The notes beneath the pieces were generated by a model. That model made no database searches. It was not told the origin of the DNA and saw only the letters and a list, made by a program, of their open reading frames with translations. From positions 3,782,001-3,846,000 of the forward strand of contig NZ_JAUSYH010000001.1 of assembly GCF_030816715.1 (NCBI RefSeq): a stretch of DNA of 64,000 bases. Reading direction: 5' to 3'. Source of the stretch: Streptomyces achromogenes. GTDB taxonomy: Bacteria; Actinomycetota; Actinomycetes; Streptomycetales; Streptomycetaceae. The position numbers and the translations under genes were made by a program. The first letter of the stretch is position 1. Every line of letters starts with the position of its first letter. Below are positions 50,133 through 59,765 of the stretch, piece by piece.

Positions 50133-51458
50133 TCAGCGGAGGAGGACCACCTCGACGTCGGTGCCCGGCTCGACGGACTCCGTGTCCTCGGGGACGACGA
50201 TCAGCGCGTCGGCGTGCGCGAGGGCGGCGACCAGGTGGGAGCCGGCGCCGCCGACGGGGCGGACGGCGCCGTCGGCGTACGTGGCGCGCAGGAACTGTCT
50301 GCGGCCCTTGGGCGAGGTCAGCGCCTCGTCGGCGGTCAGCTTCGCGCGTGTGGTGGGCCGGTGGACGTCCTCGAGTCCCATGAGGGTGCGGATGGCGGGC
50401 CGCACGAACAGCTCGAAGGAGACGTACGACGACACGGGGTTGCCGGGCAGGGCCAGCAGGGGGGTGTGGTCGGGGCCGACGGTGCCGAAGCCCTGGGGTT
50501 TGCCGGGCTGCATGGCGAGCCTGCGGAACTCGACGCCGCCGCCCTCCTCGTCCTCGTCGCCGACGTGCTCCAGGGCCTCCTTGACGACGTCGTAGGCGCC
50601 GACGCTGACCCCGCCGGTGGTGACCAGCAGGTCGGCGCGCACGAGCTGGTCCTCGATGGTGGAGCGCAGGGTGTCGGCGTCGTCGGCGACCGCGCCGACC
50701 CGGTAGGCGATGGCCCCGGCGTCGCGGGCGGCGGCGGTGAGGGCGAAGCTGTTGGAGTCGTAGATCTGGCCGCTGCCGAGCGTCCCGCCGGGCTGGACGA
50801 GTTCGCTGCCGGTGGACATCACGACCACGCGCGGGCGCGGGTGCACGCGCACCGAGCCGCGGCCGATCGCGGCGAGCAGGGCGATCTGGGGCGGGCCGAG
50901 GACGGTGCCGGCTTCGAGGGCGCGGTCCCCCGCCCGCACGTCGCTGCCCTTCGCGCGGACGTGCGCGCGTGCCGCGGCGGGCCGGTACACGCGCACCTGC
51001 CCGGAGGCCTGCTCGGGGGCGAGGCTGCGGGCCCGCATCCCGGCGACCGGGCCCTCGCCGAGCCCGCCGTCGGTCCACTCCACGGGGACGACGGTCTCCG
51101 CGCCGCCCGGCAGCGGGGCGCCGGTCATGATCCGGGCGGCCTGGCCGGGCCCCACGTGCAGCAGGTCGGCCTGGTGTCCCGCCGCGATGTCCCCGACGAC
51201 GTCCAGTGCCGCGGGGAACTCCTCGCTCGCGCCCGCGATGTCCGCGACCCGTACCGCGTAGCCGTCCATGGAGCTGTTGTCGAAGGGCGGCAGGGAGACC
51301 GGCACCGTGACGTCCTCGACGAGCACGCAGCCCTGGGCGTCGGGCAGTTGCAGCTCGATGGGCTCCAGCGGGCGGACGGCGGCGAGGATGTCGTCCAGAT
51401 GCTCGTCCACCGACCAGAGGCGGTCCTGGGCGGCGGGGCGGGGCGCGGCGGTGCTCAA
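50133..51458 (-). CDS. moeA: molybdopterin molybdenumtransferase MoeA / gephyrin-like Glp
   Basis: MoeA inserts molybdenum into adenylated molybdopterin. In corynebacteria a paralogue in this locus, Glp, binds FtsZ and the membrane receptor GlpR instead. The 441 residues have PFDNSSMDGYAV, MTGAPLPGGAETVVPVEW, STGSEL, TTGGVSVGAYD and PGNPVS. The metal-insertion residues look conserved, so both roles are possible. The start is a TTG at 51456-51458 overlapping the galU stop. The galU-moeA pairing and sepX downstream identify the Glp-type locus. Confidence 0.9.
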   Translation of the reverse strand: MSTAAPRPAAQDRLWSVDEHLDDILAAVRPLEPIELQLPDAQGCVLVEDVTVPVSLPPFDNSSMDGYAVRVADIAGASEEFPAALDVVGDIAAGHQADLLHVGPGQAARIMTGAPLPGGAETVVPVEWTDGGLGEGPVAGMRARSLAPEQASGQVRVYRPAAARAHVRAKGSDVRAGDRALEAGTVLGPPQIALLAAIGRGSVRVHPRPRVVVMSTGSELVQPGGTLGSGQIYDSNSFALTAAARDAGAIAYRVGAVADDADTLRSTIEDQLVRADLLVTTGGVSVGAYDVVKEALEHVGDEDEEGGGVEFRRLAMQPGKPQGFGTVGPDHTPLLALPGNPVSSYVSFELFVRPAIRTLMGLEDVHRPTTRAKLTADEALTSPKGRRQFLRATYADGAVRPVGGAGSHLVAALAHADALIVVPEDTESVEPGTDVEVVLLR

Positions 51459-52366
51459 AGTTGCTGCATCTCCTCGGTGACGTAACGGCGAAGCCAGGAC
51501 CGGAAGTCCGGACCCAGATCCTCACGTTCGCACGCGAGTCTGACAATGGCACGCAGATAGTCGCCGCGGTCGCCGGTGTCATAGCGGCGGCCCTTGAAGA
51601 CGACGCCGTGGACCGGGCCGCCGACCTTCTCGTCCATGGCGAGCTGCTGGAGGGCGTCGGTGAGCTGGATCTCGCCGCCGCGGCCGGGCTCGGTCTCGCG
51701 GAGCACGCCGAACACGCCCGGGTCGAGGACATAGCGGCCGATGATGGCGTAGTTCGAGGGGGCGTCGGCCGGGTCCGGCTTCTCCACGAGGCCGGTCACC
51801 TTGACGACGTCGCCGTCCACGGTGGTCTCCACGGCCGCGCAGCCGTAGAGGTGGATCTGCTCGGGGGCGACCTCCATGAGGGCGACGACGCTGCCGCCGT
51901 GCTGCTCCCGCACCTCGATCATCCGCCGGAGCAGCGGGTCGCGGGGGTCGATCAGGTCGTCGCCGAGCAGGACGGCGAACGGTTCCTGTCCGACGTGCGG
52001 GGCCGCGCACAGGACGGCGTGGCCGAGGCCCCTGGGGTCGCCCTGGCGGACGTAGTGCATCGTCGCGAGGTCGCTGGACTGCTGCACCTTGGCGAGCCGC
52101 GCGGCGTCGCCCTTCTTCTGCAGGGCCGACTCGAGTTCGTAGTTGCGGTCGAAGTGGTCCTCGAGGGGGCGCTTGTTGCGGCCGGTGACCATGAGGACGT
52201 CGTCGAGGCCGGCGGAGACGGCCTCCTCGACCACGTACTGGATAGCGGGCTTGTCCACGACCGGCAGCATCTCCTTGGGAGTGGCCTTGGTCGCCGGCAG
52301 GAACCGGGTGCCGAGACCTGCTGCGGGGATGACAGCCTTGCTGATCCGTGGGTGCGACTGAGTCAT
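51455..52366 (-). CDS. galU: UTP--glucose-1-phosphate uridylyltransferase GalU
   Basis: GalU makes UDP-glucose for cell-wall polymers and trehalose. The 303 residues begin with the nucleotide loop AVIPAAGLGTRFLPATKATPKEML and contain GLGHAVLCAAPHVG, LLGDDLID, VTGLVEKPDP and FKGRRYDTGDRGDYL with the catalytic Asp. The ATG is at 52364-52366. It heads the minus-strand operon galU-moeA-moaC-mog-rimJ. Confidence 0.96.
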   Translation of the reverse strand: MTQSHPRISKAVIPAAGLGTRFLPATKATPKEMLPVVDKPAIQYVVEEAVSAGLDDVLMVTGRNKRPLEDHFDRNYELESALQKKGDAARLAKVQQSSDLATMHYVRQGDPRGLGHAVLCAAPHVGQEPFAVLLGDDLIDPRDPLLRRMIEVREQHGGSVVALMEVAPEQIHLYGCAAVETTVDGDVVKVTGLVEKPDPADAPSNYAIIGRYVLDPGVFGVLRETEPGRGGEIQLTDALQQLAMDEKVGGPVHGVVFKGRRYDTGDRGDYLRAIVRLACEREDLGPDFRSWLRRYVTEEMQQL

Positions 52367-52492
52367 GGCGGCAACACTATCCGGTGACTTTGAGAGGAAT
52401 CTGTGACTCTGCTCAATTAATGATCATATGAACGTATTGAAGCTGTGCGGGAGTGCCGCGAGAGCGGTGCGCAAGCGGTGCGGGAGCGACAC
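52367..52492. promoter_or_regulatory. divergent promoter region galU / 5-FTHF cyclo-ligase
   Basis: The 126-bp gap is AT-richer than its neighbours, with TTGAGA, CTCAATTAATGATCATATG and a TTGAG...CTCAA dyad (52391-52417). It must hold both start-sites; I could not assign spacers with confidence. Confidence 0.5.
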
Positions 52493-53107
52493 ATGAGCCA
52501 TCTCGAAGACGAACCGGAGCCTGACAAACGTACGTTGCGGCGGGGTTTCCTCGCCGCGCGGAACGCGTTGACGACCGACGACGTGCGCACGGCGGCCCTC
52601 GCGCTGGCCGAGCGCGCGGGAGAACTGCCCGAGTTGGCGCACGCCCGCACGGTGGCGGCGTACGTCTCCGTGGGCGGCGAACCCGGCACCCTGACGCTGC
52701 TGGACGCGCTGCACGCGCGGGGCGTGCGCGTCCTGCTCCCCGCACTGCTGCCGGACAACGACCTGGACTGGGGCGCCTACGCCGGGGAGGGCTCGCTCGC
52801 GCCGGTCCGGCACGGCGGGAGGACGGCCCTGCTGGAGCCGGCCGGCGAGCGCCTCGGCCCGGACGCGGTGACGGACGCCGACGTGGTGCTGCTGCCCGGC
52901 CTGGCGGTCGACGCGGGCGGCATGCGGCTGGGGCGCGGCGGCGGATCGTACGACCGCGTGCTGGCCCGGCTGGCGGCCGTCGGCGCACGACCCTCGCTGG
53001 TGGTGCTGCTGTACGACGGCGAGGTCGTCGACCGTCTGCCCGCGGAGGCGCACGACCGGCCGGTGCACGCGGTGGTGACGCCGTCCGGGGTGCGCCGCTT
53101 CGCCTGA
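52493..53107 (+). CDS. 5-formyltetrahydrofolate cyclo-ligase
   Basis: The enzyme converts 5-formyl-THF to 5,10-methenyl-THF with ATP. The 204 residues show KRTLRRGFLAARNAL, VAAYVSVGGEPGT, LLPGLAVDAGGMRLGRGGGSYDRVL (the phosphate loop) and the final VTPSGVRRF. ATG 52493 has GGGAG upstream; the slightly longer GTG start at 52445 has a less natural N-terminus. Confidence 0.93.
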   Translation: MSHLEDEPEPDKRTLRRGFLAARNALTTDDVRTAALALAERAGELPELAHARTVAAYVSVGGEPGTLTLLDALHARGVRVLLPALLPDNDLDWGAYAGEGSLAPVRHGGRTALLEPAGERLGPDAVTDADVVLLPGLAVDAGGMRLGRGGGSYDRVLARLAAVGARPSLVVLLYDGEVVDRLPAEAHDRPVHAVVTPSGVRRFA

Positions 53108-53115
53108 GACGACGA

Positions 53116-53145
53116 ACGGGCCCTCCACGCGCGTGGAGGGCCCGT
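53116..53145. terminator. 30-bp perfect palindromic terminator
   Basis: ACGGGCCCTCCACGC followed directly by its complement. It lies between the convergent cyclo-ligase and penicillin acylase genes. Confidence 0.75.
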
Positions 53146-53160
53146 CGTCCGCCGAGTCGC

Positions 53161-55948
53161 TCAGGGTTCGAGCGTCAGGGTGTCGACCGTGCTGCCGTCG
53201 ACCGCCTTCTTGTCGAAGGACCAGTCGAGCAGCTCGCCGTCGGCCCACTTGCCCGTCTGGTCGGTGTAGTGGGCGCTGAAGGCGTGCCCCGAGGCGCCGG
53301 TGAGGTTGATCCACTTCGACTTGTCGAGGTCGTCGAGGTTGACCACCATCCGCATCGACGGCACCCACACCACGCCGTAGCCGCCGGCCGCGTTCCAGCC
53401 GGTCGCGTCGACCGTCGCCTCGCCGCCGCCGAGCTTCCAGGGGCCCCGGTTGAGGATGTACTGCAGGAAGCCGGGTCCGCTGGTGCCCAGGGTCTGGTTC
53501 TTCAGGAACAGGCGGTGCAGCCGGCCCCAGCTCCAGGTGTCGATGTCCTTGCCGAGCTTGGCGGTCAGCTCCCAGCGTGCGTCGATCATGGCCCGCGCGA
53601 ACAGCTTGTCCCGGTCGTTGACGGCCTCGGGACGGGTGCCGACGGCGGGCGTCGTCCACCACGGGCTGTTCTTCTTGTCCACGAGCCTGCGCACCACCTC
53701 GAACCAGCGGTCGCCGCCGTCCGGCTGGGCCTGGTCGGCGTCGCGCTGCCCGCACTCGCGGACCTTGTCCGTGTCGTCGACGGGACCGGTGGTGTTGACC
53801 GGGTCGACCCACAGGCACTGGCCCTCGACGCGCAGTTCCTTGGGCAGCTTGTTGCCGAAGGCCAGCTTCAGGATGTTGCGCCAGACCGCGTTGAAGTAGG
53901 CGGCGGCCGCCGAGTCGGGGTCCTGGCTGTAGTCCCAGCCCTGCAGCAGGTCCTGGGCCTCACGGACGTCGGGGTCCTTCAGGTTGATCTTCAGCAGGTA
54001 CGGGCCTCAGCAGTTTCGCGACCTGGCTGTCGTCGTCCATCTGCATCTGGCGCATGTCGTCGGTGGAGATCTTGCCGCCGCCCTTGATCTTGCCCTTGAT
54101 CAGGTCGGTGATCCGCTGGCTGCGCGCGCCGTAGCCCCAGTCCGTGGTGAGCGTGTAGGGGTACTCGTCCTTGTCGATCACGGCCTGGTTGGCGGTGACG
54201 ATGTACCCGCGCGCGGGGTCGTACTCGTAGGGCAGCTCGTCGAACTCGATGAACCCCCGCCACCGGTACTTGGAGTCCCAGCCCTCCGCCGGGATCGAGC
54301 CGTCGACCCCCTTCGCGCGCGTGGGGATCTTGCCGGGCAGCTGGTAGCCGATGTGGTTCTTGGTGTCGGCGTAGACCAGGTTCTGCGAGGGCACGTCGAA
54401 GAGCTCGGCCGCCTTGCGGAAGTCGTTCCAGTCCTTCGCCTTGTTCATGGCGAAGACGGCGTCCATGGTGGTGCCCTCTTCCAGCGCGGTCCACTTCAGG
54501 GCGACGCCGTAGCCGTCGCCGCGGTCGGGCGCCTCGCCCTCGACCTTGGCCCGCTTGCCGACGTCGACGAGTTCGTCGTCACGGTCGGACAGCAGGGGCA
54601 TCCCGTCCTCGGTCTGCCGGACGACGATCTTCTTGGAGTCGCCGCCGGCGACCTTGATGGTCTCCTCGCGCGTGACGAACGGCTTCACCTTGCCGTCGTA
54701 CTGGTAGCCGTCGTCCCCGGAGAGCTTCTCCAGGTAGAGGTCGGTGACGTCGACGCCGGAGTTGGTCATGCCCCAGGAGATGTCCGCGTTGTGGCCTATC
54801 ACCACGCCGGGCATCCCCGCGAAGGTGTAGCCGGCGACGTCGTACTGGCACGCGCTCGAGATCTTCCGGCAGTGCAGGCCCATCTGGTACCAGACGGAGG
54901 GCAGCGACGCCGACAGGTGCGGGTCGTTGGCCAGCAGCGGCTTGCCGGTGATCGTGTGCGCGCCGCCGACGACCCAGCTGTTGGAACCGATGCCGTTGCC
55001 GTTCACGCCGACGGCGGTGGGCAGGTCGTCCAGGACGTCGTAGAGGCCCGAGAGCTGGCTCTGCAGGGCCGAACCCGAGCCGCCCGACGTGTCGCCGCTG
55101 CCGGACGTGTCGCCGGAGCCGGAGCCGCTCTTGTCGCCGGAGCCGCCGCCCTCGCCGCCGCCCTGCTCGAACGTCTTGGTCAGCTTGTCGTACTGCCCTT
55201 CCTGGACGATCGGCTGGTGGGTCTCGTAGTTGTACTCCGGGTACAGCTCGGCGATCTGCTGCGAGCCCAGGCGGCTGGTCATCAGGGCGCGGTCGATCTC
55301 GTCCTGCATGTTGCCGCGCAGGTCCCAGGCCATCGCCTTCAGCCAGGACACCGAGTCGACCGGGGTCCACTCGGCGGGCTTGTAGTCGTTGGTGAACCCC
55401 AGGGCCGCGTACTCCAGGGAGATGTCCGCGCCGTCCTTGCCCTCGAGGTAGGCGTTCACGCCCTTGGCGTACGCCTGGAGGTACTTCTTGGTCGAGTCCG
55501 ACAGCTTGCTGTCGTACTCCTTCTTGGCGATCCGGTCCCAGCCCAGGGTGCGCAGGAACTCGTCGTTGTCGATCTGGCTCTTGCCGAACATCTCCGACAA
55601 CCGCCCGGAGGTCATGTGCCGGCGGACGTCCATCTCGTAGAAACGGTCCTGGGCCTGCACGTACCCCTGCGCCATGAACAGGTCGGCGTCGGAGTCCGCG
55701 TAGATCTGCGGGATGCCGTAGCCGTCCCGCTGGACGCTCACGGGTCCGGAGAGACCCTTGAGCGTGATCGAACCCGTGGTCTGCGGGAAAGACGCGCGGA
55801 CCGTGCTGATGGACCAGTAGGCGCCGTAGGCGATGCCTCCGATGATCGCCAGCACCAGTACAAGAACGATCAAACGGGCTTTGCGCCCCTTCTTCCTGCC
55901 GGACTTGACGGGCTTGTCACCCGATGTGGCGGTGGTGTTGGGGGGCAT
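53161..55948 (-). pseudogene. penicillin acylase family protein (Ntn-hydrolase), interrupted by a single-base frameshift
   Basis: Removing one base gives 928 residues, the usual length of this secreted family (signal anchor, alpha chain, linker, beta chain starting at a catalytic Ser). The N-terminal anchor is LIVLVLVLAIIGGIAYGAYW. The beta chain begins near GSNSWVVGG, with the self-cleaving Ser as nucleophile. A Gly/Ser-rich spacer (SGSGSGDTSGSGDTSG) precedes it. At 54002-54004 three Gs stand where two fit: the frame otherwise breaks from LRP into VPAEDQPEG and stops at 53960, while the true continuation YLLKINLKD lies in the next frame and ends at 53161. Substrates may be acyl-homoserine lactones or beta-lactams. 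Confidence 0.85.
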
Positions 55949-56224
55949 CGCTGTCCTTGCTGTCCTAACGCGAGCGGCAGGCGGGCTGTCCTTTGAATGA
56001 GCACTGGAGCAACCATAGGCGCAGGGGTTCGCGCCACTTGACGCGGAGTCGGGTACCGGCGCGGAAGGATGTTCGATCTCACGTCGCGGAGTGTCAAGAA
56101 ATCGTCAAGAGTTAGGTAAGGTAATGAAGTACCTGGGCTCGGGGCGCGCAGCTTCGTGTCCCATGTGACCAGTGCACATGTGCGCCCGTGCCCGAGGCGC
56201 GCGCGCCGCTGAAGGGAACCGCCG

Positions 56225-57724
56225 CTGACTGTCCACCACCTCAACCAGCTCCTGCTCGCCTGCTCCCTCGTCCTGCTCGTCGCCGTCGCAGCGGTCCGGA
56301 TCTCCTCGCGCAGCGGGCTCCCCAGCCTGCTCGTCTACCTGGGGATCGGCATCGCCATGGGCCAGGACGGCATCGGCGACATCCACTTCGACAGCGCCGA
56401 ACTGACCCAGGTCATCGGCTACGCCGCCCTGGTCGTGATCCTCGCCGAGGGCGGCCTGGGCACGAAGTGGAAGGAGATCCGGCCGGTCCTGCCCTCCGCC
56501 ACGGCGCTGGCGCTGGCCGGGGTCGCGGTGAGCGTCGGCGTCACGGCCACGGCCGCGCACTTCGTGACGGGGCTGGAATGGCGGCAGGCGCTGATCATCG
56601 GCGCGGTGGTGTCCTCGACGGACGCGGCGGCGGTCTTCTCCGTCCTGCGCAAGATCCCCCTGCCCGCGCGCGTGACGGGCACCCTGGAGGCCGAGTCCGG
56701 CTTCAACGACGCCCCGGTCGTCATCCTGGTCGTCGCCTTCTCCACGGCCGGCCCCGTCGAGCACTGGTACCTGCTTCTGGCCGAGATACTGCTGGAGCTG
56801 GCGATCGGCGCCGCCATCGGCCTCGCGGTCGGCTGGCTGGGCTCCTGGGGCCTTCGGCACGTGGCACTGCCCGCCTCCGGTCTCTACCCGATCGCCGTCA
56901 TGGCGATCGCGGTCACCGCGTACGCGGCCGGCTCGCTGGCACACGGCAGCGGCTTCCTCGGCGTGTACCTCGCCTCGATGGTGATGGGCAACGCCAAGCT
57001 GCCGCACTGGCCCGCCACGCGCGGGTTCGCCGACGGCCTCGGCTGGATCGCCCAGATCGGGATGTTCGTGCTGCTCGGCCTGCTGGTCACCCCGCACGAG
57101 CTCGGGGACGACGTGCTGCCCGCGCTGGTCATCGGCCTGGTGCTGACCATGGTCGCCCGCCCGCTCAGCGTCGTGCTCTGCCTGACCCCGTTCCGGGTCC
57201 CCTGGCAGGAGCAGACGCTGATGTCCTGGGCGGGACTGCGCGGCGCCGTGCCCATCATCCTGGCGACGATCCCCATGGTGAACGGCGTCGACGCCAGCCG
57301 CCGCATCTTCAACATCGTCTTCGTCCTGGTCGTCGTCTACACCCTGGTCCAGGGGCCGACCCTGCCCTGGCTGGCGCGCACGCTGCGGCTGGGCGGCGAC
57401 TCCGAGGCCGCCGACCTGGGCGTCGAGTCGGCTCCGCTGGAGCGGCTGCGCGGGCACCTGCTGTCGGTGGCGATCCCCGAGGGGTCGAAGATGCACGGCG
57501 TCGAGGTCGACGAACTGCGCCTGCCGGCCGGGGCCGCCGTCACCCTCGTCGTACGCGACGGGACGTCGTTCGTGCCCCTGCCGGCGACCGTCCTGCGGCA
57601 CGGCGACGAACTCCTCGTCGTGGCCACCGACCCGGTCCGCGACGCGGCCGAGAAGCGGCTGCGCGCCGTCGGGCACGGCGGCAAGCTCGCCGGATGGCTG
57701 GGCACCGGCGGCGACACCCGTTAA
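56225..57724 (+). CDS. potassium/proton antiporter, CPA1 family (NhaP2/CvrA type), probable CTG start
   Basis: The 499-residue membrane protein exchanges cations for protons. About twelve helices run from LLLACSLVLLVAVAAVRI to LVVVYTLVQGP, including the conserved STDAAAVFSVLR and SGFNDAPVVIL segments. A C-terminal TrkA-C-type domain (about 400-480) may bind nucleotides. The first ATG (56357) would remove helix 1 and the GLPSLLVYLGIGIAMG motif. The frame is closed by TGA at 56210-56212, and the only candidate before the helix is CTG 56225, with GAAGGGAA at 56211-56218. CTG initiation is therefore inferred. Confidence 0.85.
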   Translation: MTVHHLNQLLLACSLVLLVAVAAVRISSRSGLPSLLVYLGIGIAMGQDGIGDIHFDSAELTQVIGYAALVVILAEGGLGTKWKEIRPVLPSATALALAGVAVSVGVTATAAHFVTGLEWRQALIIGAVVSSTDAAAVFSVLRKIPLPARVTGTLEAESGFNDAPVVILVVAFSTAGPVEHWYLLLAEILLELAIGAAIGLAVGWLGSWGLRHVALPASGLYPIAVMAIAVTAYAAGSLAHGSGFLGVYLASMVMGNAKLPHWPATRGFADGLGWIAQIGMFVLLGLLVTPHELGDDVLPALVIGLVLTMVARPLSVVLCLTPFRVPWQEQTLMSWAGLRGAVPIILATIPMVNGVDASRRIFNIVFVLVVVYTLVQGPTLPWLARTLRLGGDSEAADLGVESAPLERLRGHLLSVAIPEGSKMHGVEVDELRLPAGAAVTLVVRDGTSFVPLPATVLRHGDELLVVATDPVRDAAEKRLRAVGHGGKLAGWLGTGGDTR

Positions 57725-57993
57725 ATGCGCGTTTCACACCGTTCACACCCCCCACATTCCGAGGGCGACCGGCTCAGCGGTGCTCCTTTTCACAGGTGAG
57801 GCACCCCTTGATCCCTGTAGGATGAAGGCGCACTTTGATCGAACCAACTCTGCCTGACGCAGAGCTGGCGCGACCGTATGGCGGCCGGGACACCCCTCGC
57901 AGCGGAGACCGGCATCTACCGCAGCACGCGCAAGAGGACAGCTCTCGGCGCCCCCGCACGGGCGCGCTACCAGGCGGCAGAAAGGCACGGGCC

Positions 57994-59286
57994 GTGGCAT
58001 CCACGGTCACCACCGAGCCGTCGAAGGACTCGTCGGCATCCGCCCGCCCGGGATACGGGCAGCTGCTGCGCACCCGCGGCGCCTGGACGTTCCTGCTGCC
58101 CGGCTTCGCCGCCCGCCAGCCGTTCGCGATGCTCACCCTCTCCATCGTGCTGCTCGTGCAGCACACCACCGGCTCCTACGGCGCGGCCGGCGCCGCCGCG
58201 GCCGTCACCGGTGTCTCCATGGCGCTGTTCGCCCCCTGGAGCGGCCGTCTCGCCGACCGCTACGGACAGCGCGCCGTGCTGGTCCCCGGCGTCCTCGTGC
58301 ACACCGTGTCGGGCCTCGCGCTCACCACCCTGGCCCTCGCCCACGCGCCGCTGTGGGCGGTGTTCGCGGCGGCCGTGCCCACGGGCGCCTCGGTGCCCCA
58401 GGTCGGCCCCATGGTGCGGGCCCGCTGGGGCGTGCGGCTGAAGGGCTCGCCCCTGATGACCACCGCGGCGGCCTTCGAGTCCGTCACCGACGAGCTCACC
58501 TTCGTCTTCGGCCCGCTGCTGGCGACCGCCCTGTGCACCGCCGTGCACCCGGCCGCAGGTCTGCTCACCGAGGCCGCGCTGACCCTGCTCGGCGGGCTGC
58601 TGTTCGCCGCGCAGCGCAGCACGCAGCCCCGGGTCGCCGCCGCCGGGCACGCGCGCGTGGAGCACTCCTCGGCCCTGCGCGTCCCCGGTGTGCGGGTGCT
58701 GATCGTGACCTTCCTGGGCATCGGCTCCGTCTTCGGCGGCATGCAGGTCTCACTGGCCGCGTTCACCGAGTCCATCGGCGAGCCCGGCCTCAACGGCGTG
58801 CTGTACGGCACCTTCGCCGCGGGCAACATGCTCTCCGGCCTGGTCTGCGGCGCCGTCGCCTGGAAGGCCGCGCCGCAGCGGCGCCTGGTCGTCGCCTACG
58901 CCGCGCTGGCGCTCGTCGCGTCCGGGCTGTGGGCGGCGCACTCGGTGCTCGTGCTGGCGGGCCTCGGCCTGCTGGTCGGCATGTGCATCGCGCCCGCGCT
59001 GATCACCGGTTACACCCTGGTCGAGGGCCTGGTCCCGGCCGGCGCCCGCACGGAGGCGTTCACCTGGCTGACCGGCGCGGTGGCGCTCGGCCAGGCGGCC
59101 GCCGTCACGATCGCCGGACAGCTCGAGGACCGCCTGTGGGGCGGCTCCGGTTTCCTGGTCCCGATGGGCGGCACGGTGCTGGCCCTGGTCACCCTGCTGG
59201 CCCTGCGGCCGCGGCTCGCGACGCGCCCCCGCGAACGCACCGTCGCACGTGGCGTCGGTCACCGCGTGCCGGTGACAGTGGACTGA
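57994..59286 (+). CDS. major facilitator superfamily transporter
   Basis: The 430-residue protein has twelve predicted helices in two halves, with the loop motif GRLADRYGQRAVLV between helices 2 and 3 (MFS signature A). MGGTVLALVTLLALRP closes it. GTG 57994 (VASTVTTEPSK) has GAAAGG upstream. The 269-bp gap before it contains CACAGGTGAGGCACC and GTAGGATGAAGG stretches, possibly a structured leader, but I recognise no riboswitch class. Substrate unknown; drug-efflux-like. Confidence 0.87.
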   Translation: MASTVTTEPSKDSSASARPGYGQLLRTRGAWTFLLPGFAARQPFAMLTLSIVLLVQHTTGSYGAAGAAAAVTGVSMALFAPWSGRLADRYGQRAVLVPGVLVHTVSGLALTTLALAHAPLWAVFAAAVPTGASVPQVGPMVRARWGVRLKGSPLMTTAAAFESVTDELTFVFGPLLATALCTAVHPAAGLLTEAALTLLGGLLFAAQRSTQPRVAAAGHARVEHSSALRVPGVRVLIVTFLGIGSVFGGMQVSLAAFTESIGEPGLNGVLYGTFAAGNMLSGLVCGAVAWKAAPQRRLVVAYAALALVASGLWAAHSVLVLAGLGLLVGMCIAPALITGYTLVEGLVPAGARTEAFTWLTGAVALGQAAAVTIAGQLEDRLWGGSGFLVPMGGTVLALVTLLALRPRLATRPRERTVARGVGHRVPVTVD

Positions 59287-59316
59287 ACCCGGGGAATGCG
59301 TCAAGATAGACCGTCG

Positions 59317-59343
59317 TTAGCACTCACTGAGTGAGAGTGCCAG
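59317..59343. promoter_or_regulatory. CIRCE element (HrcA operator)
   Basis: TTAGCACTC-N9-GAGTGCCAG fits the CIRCE consensus TTAGCACTC-N9-GAGTGCTAA with two mismatches in the right arm. It ends 10 bp before the GTG start of the FmdB-like gene and overlaps its ribosome-site region. HrcA bound here would repress the gene until heat or protein stress. Confidence 0.85.
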
Positions 59344-59353
59344 GAGGAAGACA

Positions 59354-59680
59354 GTGCCGACCTACCAGTACCAGTGCACCGAGTGCGGCGAGGGCCTCGA
59401 GGCGGTGCAGAAGTTCACCGACGACGCCCTGACCGAGTGCCCCGACTGCGGTGGCCGCCTCAAGAAGGTGTTCTCCGCCGTCGGCATCGTCTTCAAGGGC
59501 TCCGGTTTCTACCGCAACGACAGCCGCGGCTCCTCGTCGAGCAGCTCGCCGGCGTCGTCGTCCTCGAAGCCGGCGACGTCCGGTTCCGACACGAAGTCGT
59601 CGAGCACGAGCTCGTCGTCGTCCTCGGACTCCAAGTCGTCGAGCAGCGGCACCTCCGCCGGGAGCAGCTCCGCCGCGTAG
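59354..59680 (+). CDS. ruc: FmdB-family zinc-ribbon protein, Ruc-like redox-regulated chaperone
   Basis: The 108 residues have an N-terminal zinc ribbon (CTECG near residue 8 and CPDCGG near 29) and a disordered Ser-rich tail of about 50 residues (SSSSSSPASSSS, DTKSSSTSSS). This domain order equals Rv0991c/Ruc of Mycobacterium tuberculosis, an HrcA-controlled chaperone whose zinc cysteines sense oxidation. The CIRCE site upstream and galU/moeA nearby strengthen the match. GTG 59354 follows AGGAGGAAG. Confidence 0.85.
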   Translation: MPTYQYQCTECGEGLEAVQKFTDDALTECPDCGGRLKKVFSAVGIVFKGSGFYRNDSRGSSSSSSPASSSSKPATSGSDTKSSSTSSSSSSDSKSSSSGTSAGSSSAA

Positions 59681-59701
59681 GGCGCCTTTCGCCTTTCTCA
59701 C

Positions 59702-59731
59702 GGGACCCTGTCGCCGTCCGACGGCGGGGTC
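59702..59731 (+). terminator. terminator after the ruc gene
   Basis: GGACCC-tgt-CGCCGTC-c-GACGGCG-GGGTCC forms a two-part stem (59702-59731) 21 bp after the ruc stop. Confidence 0.65.
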
Positions 59732-59765
59732 CTCGGCGTTTCCCCGTGCGGTTAGGGTGCGACGC

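Noticed and set aside
56111..56133. Iron box (DmdR/IdeR site) before the antiporter, GTTAGGTAAGGTAATG
   Set aside because: Only the left half resembles the TTAGGTTAGGCTAACCTAA palindrome; the right half is missing and the gene is not iron-related.
57725..57993. Riboswitch in the MFS transporter leader
   Set aside because: The region has short stems but no motif of a known class; not enough evidence.
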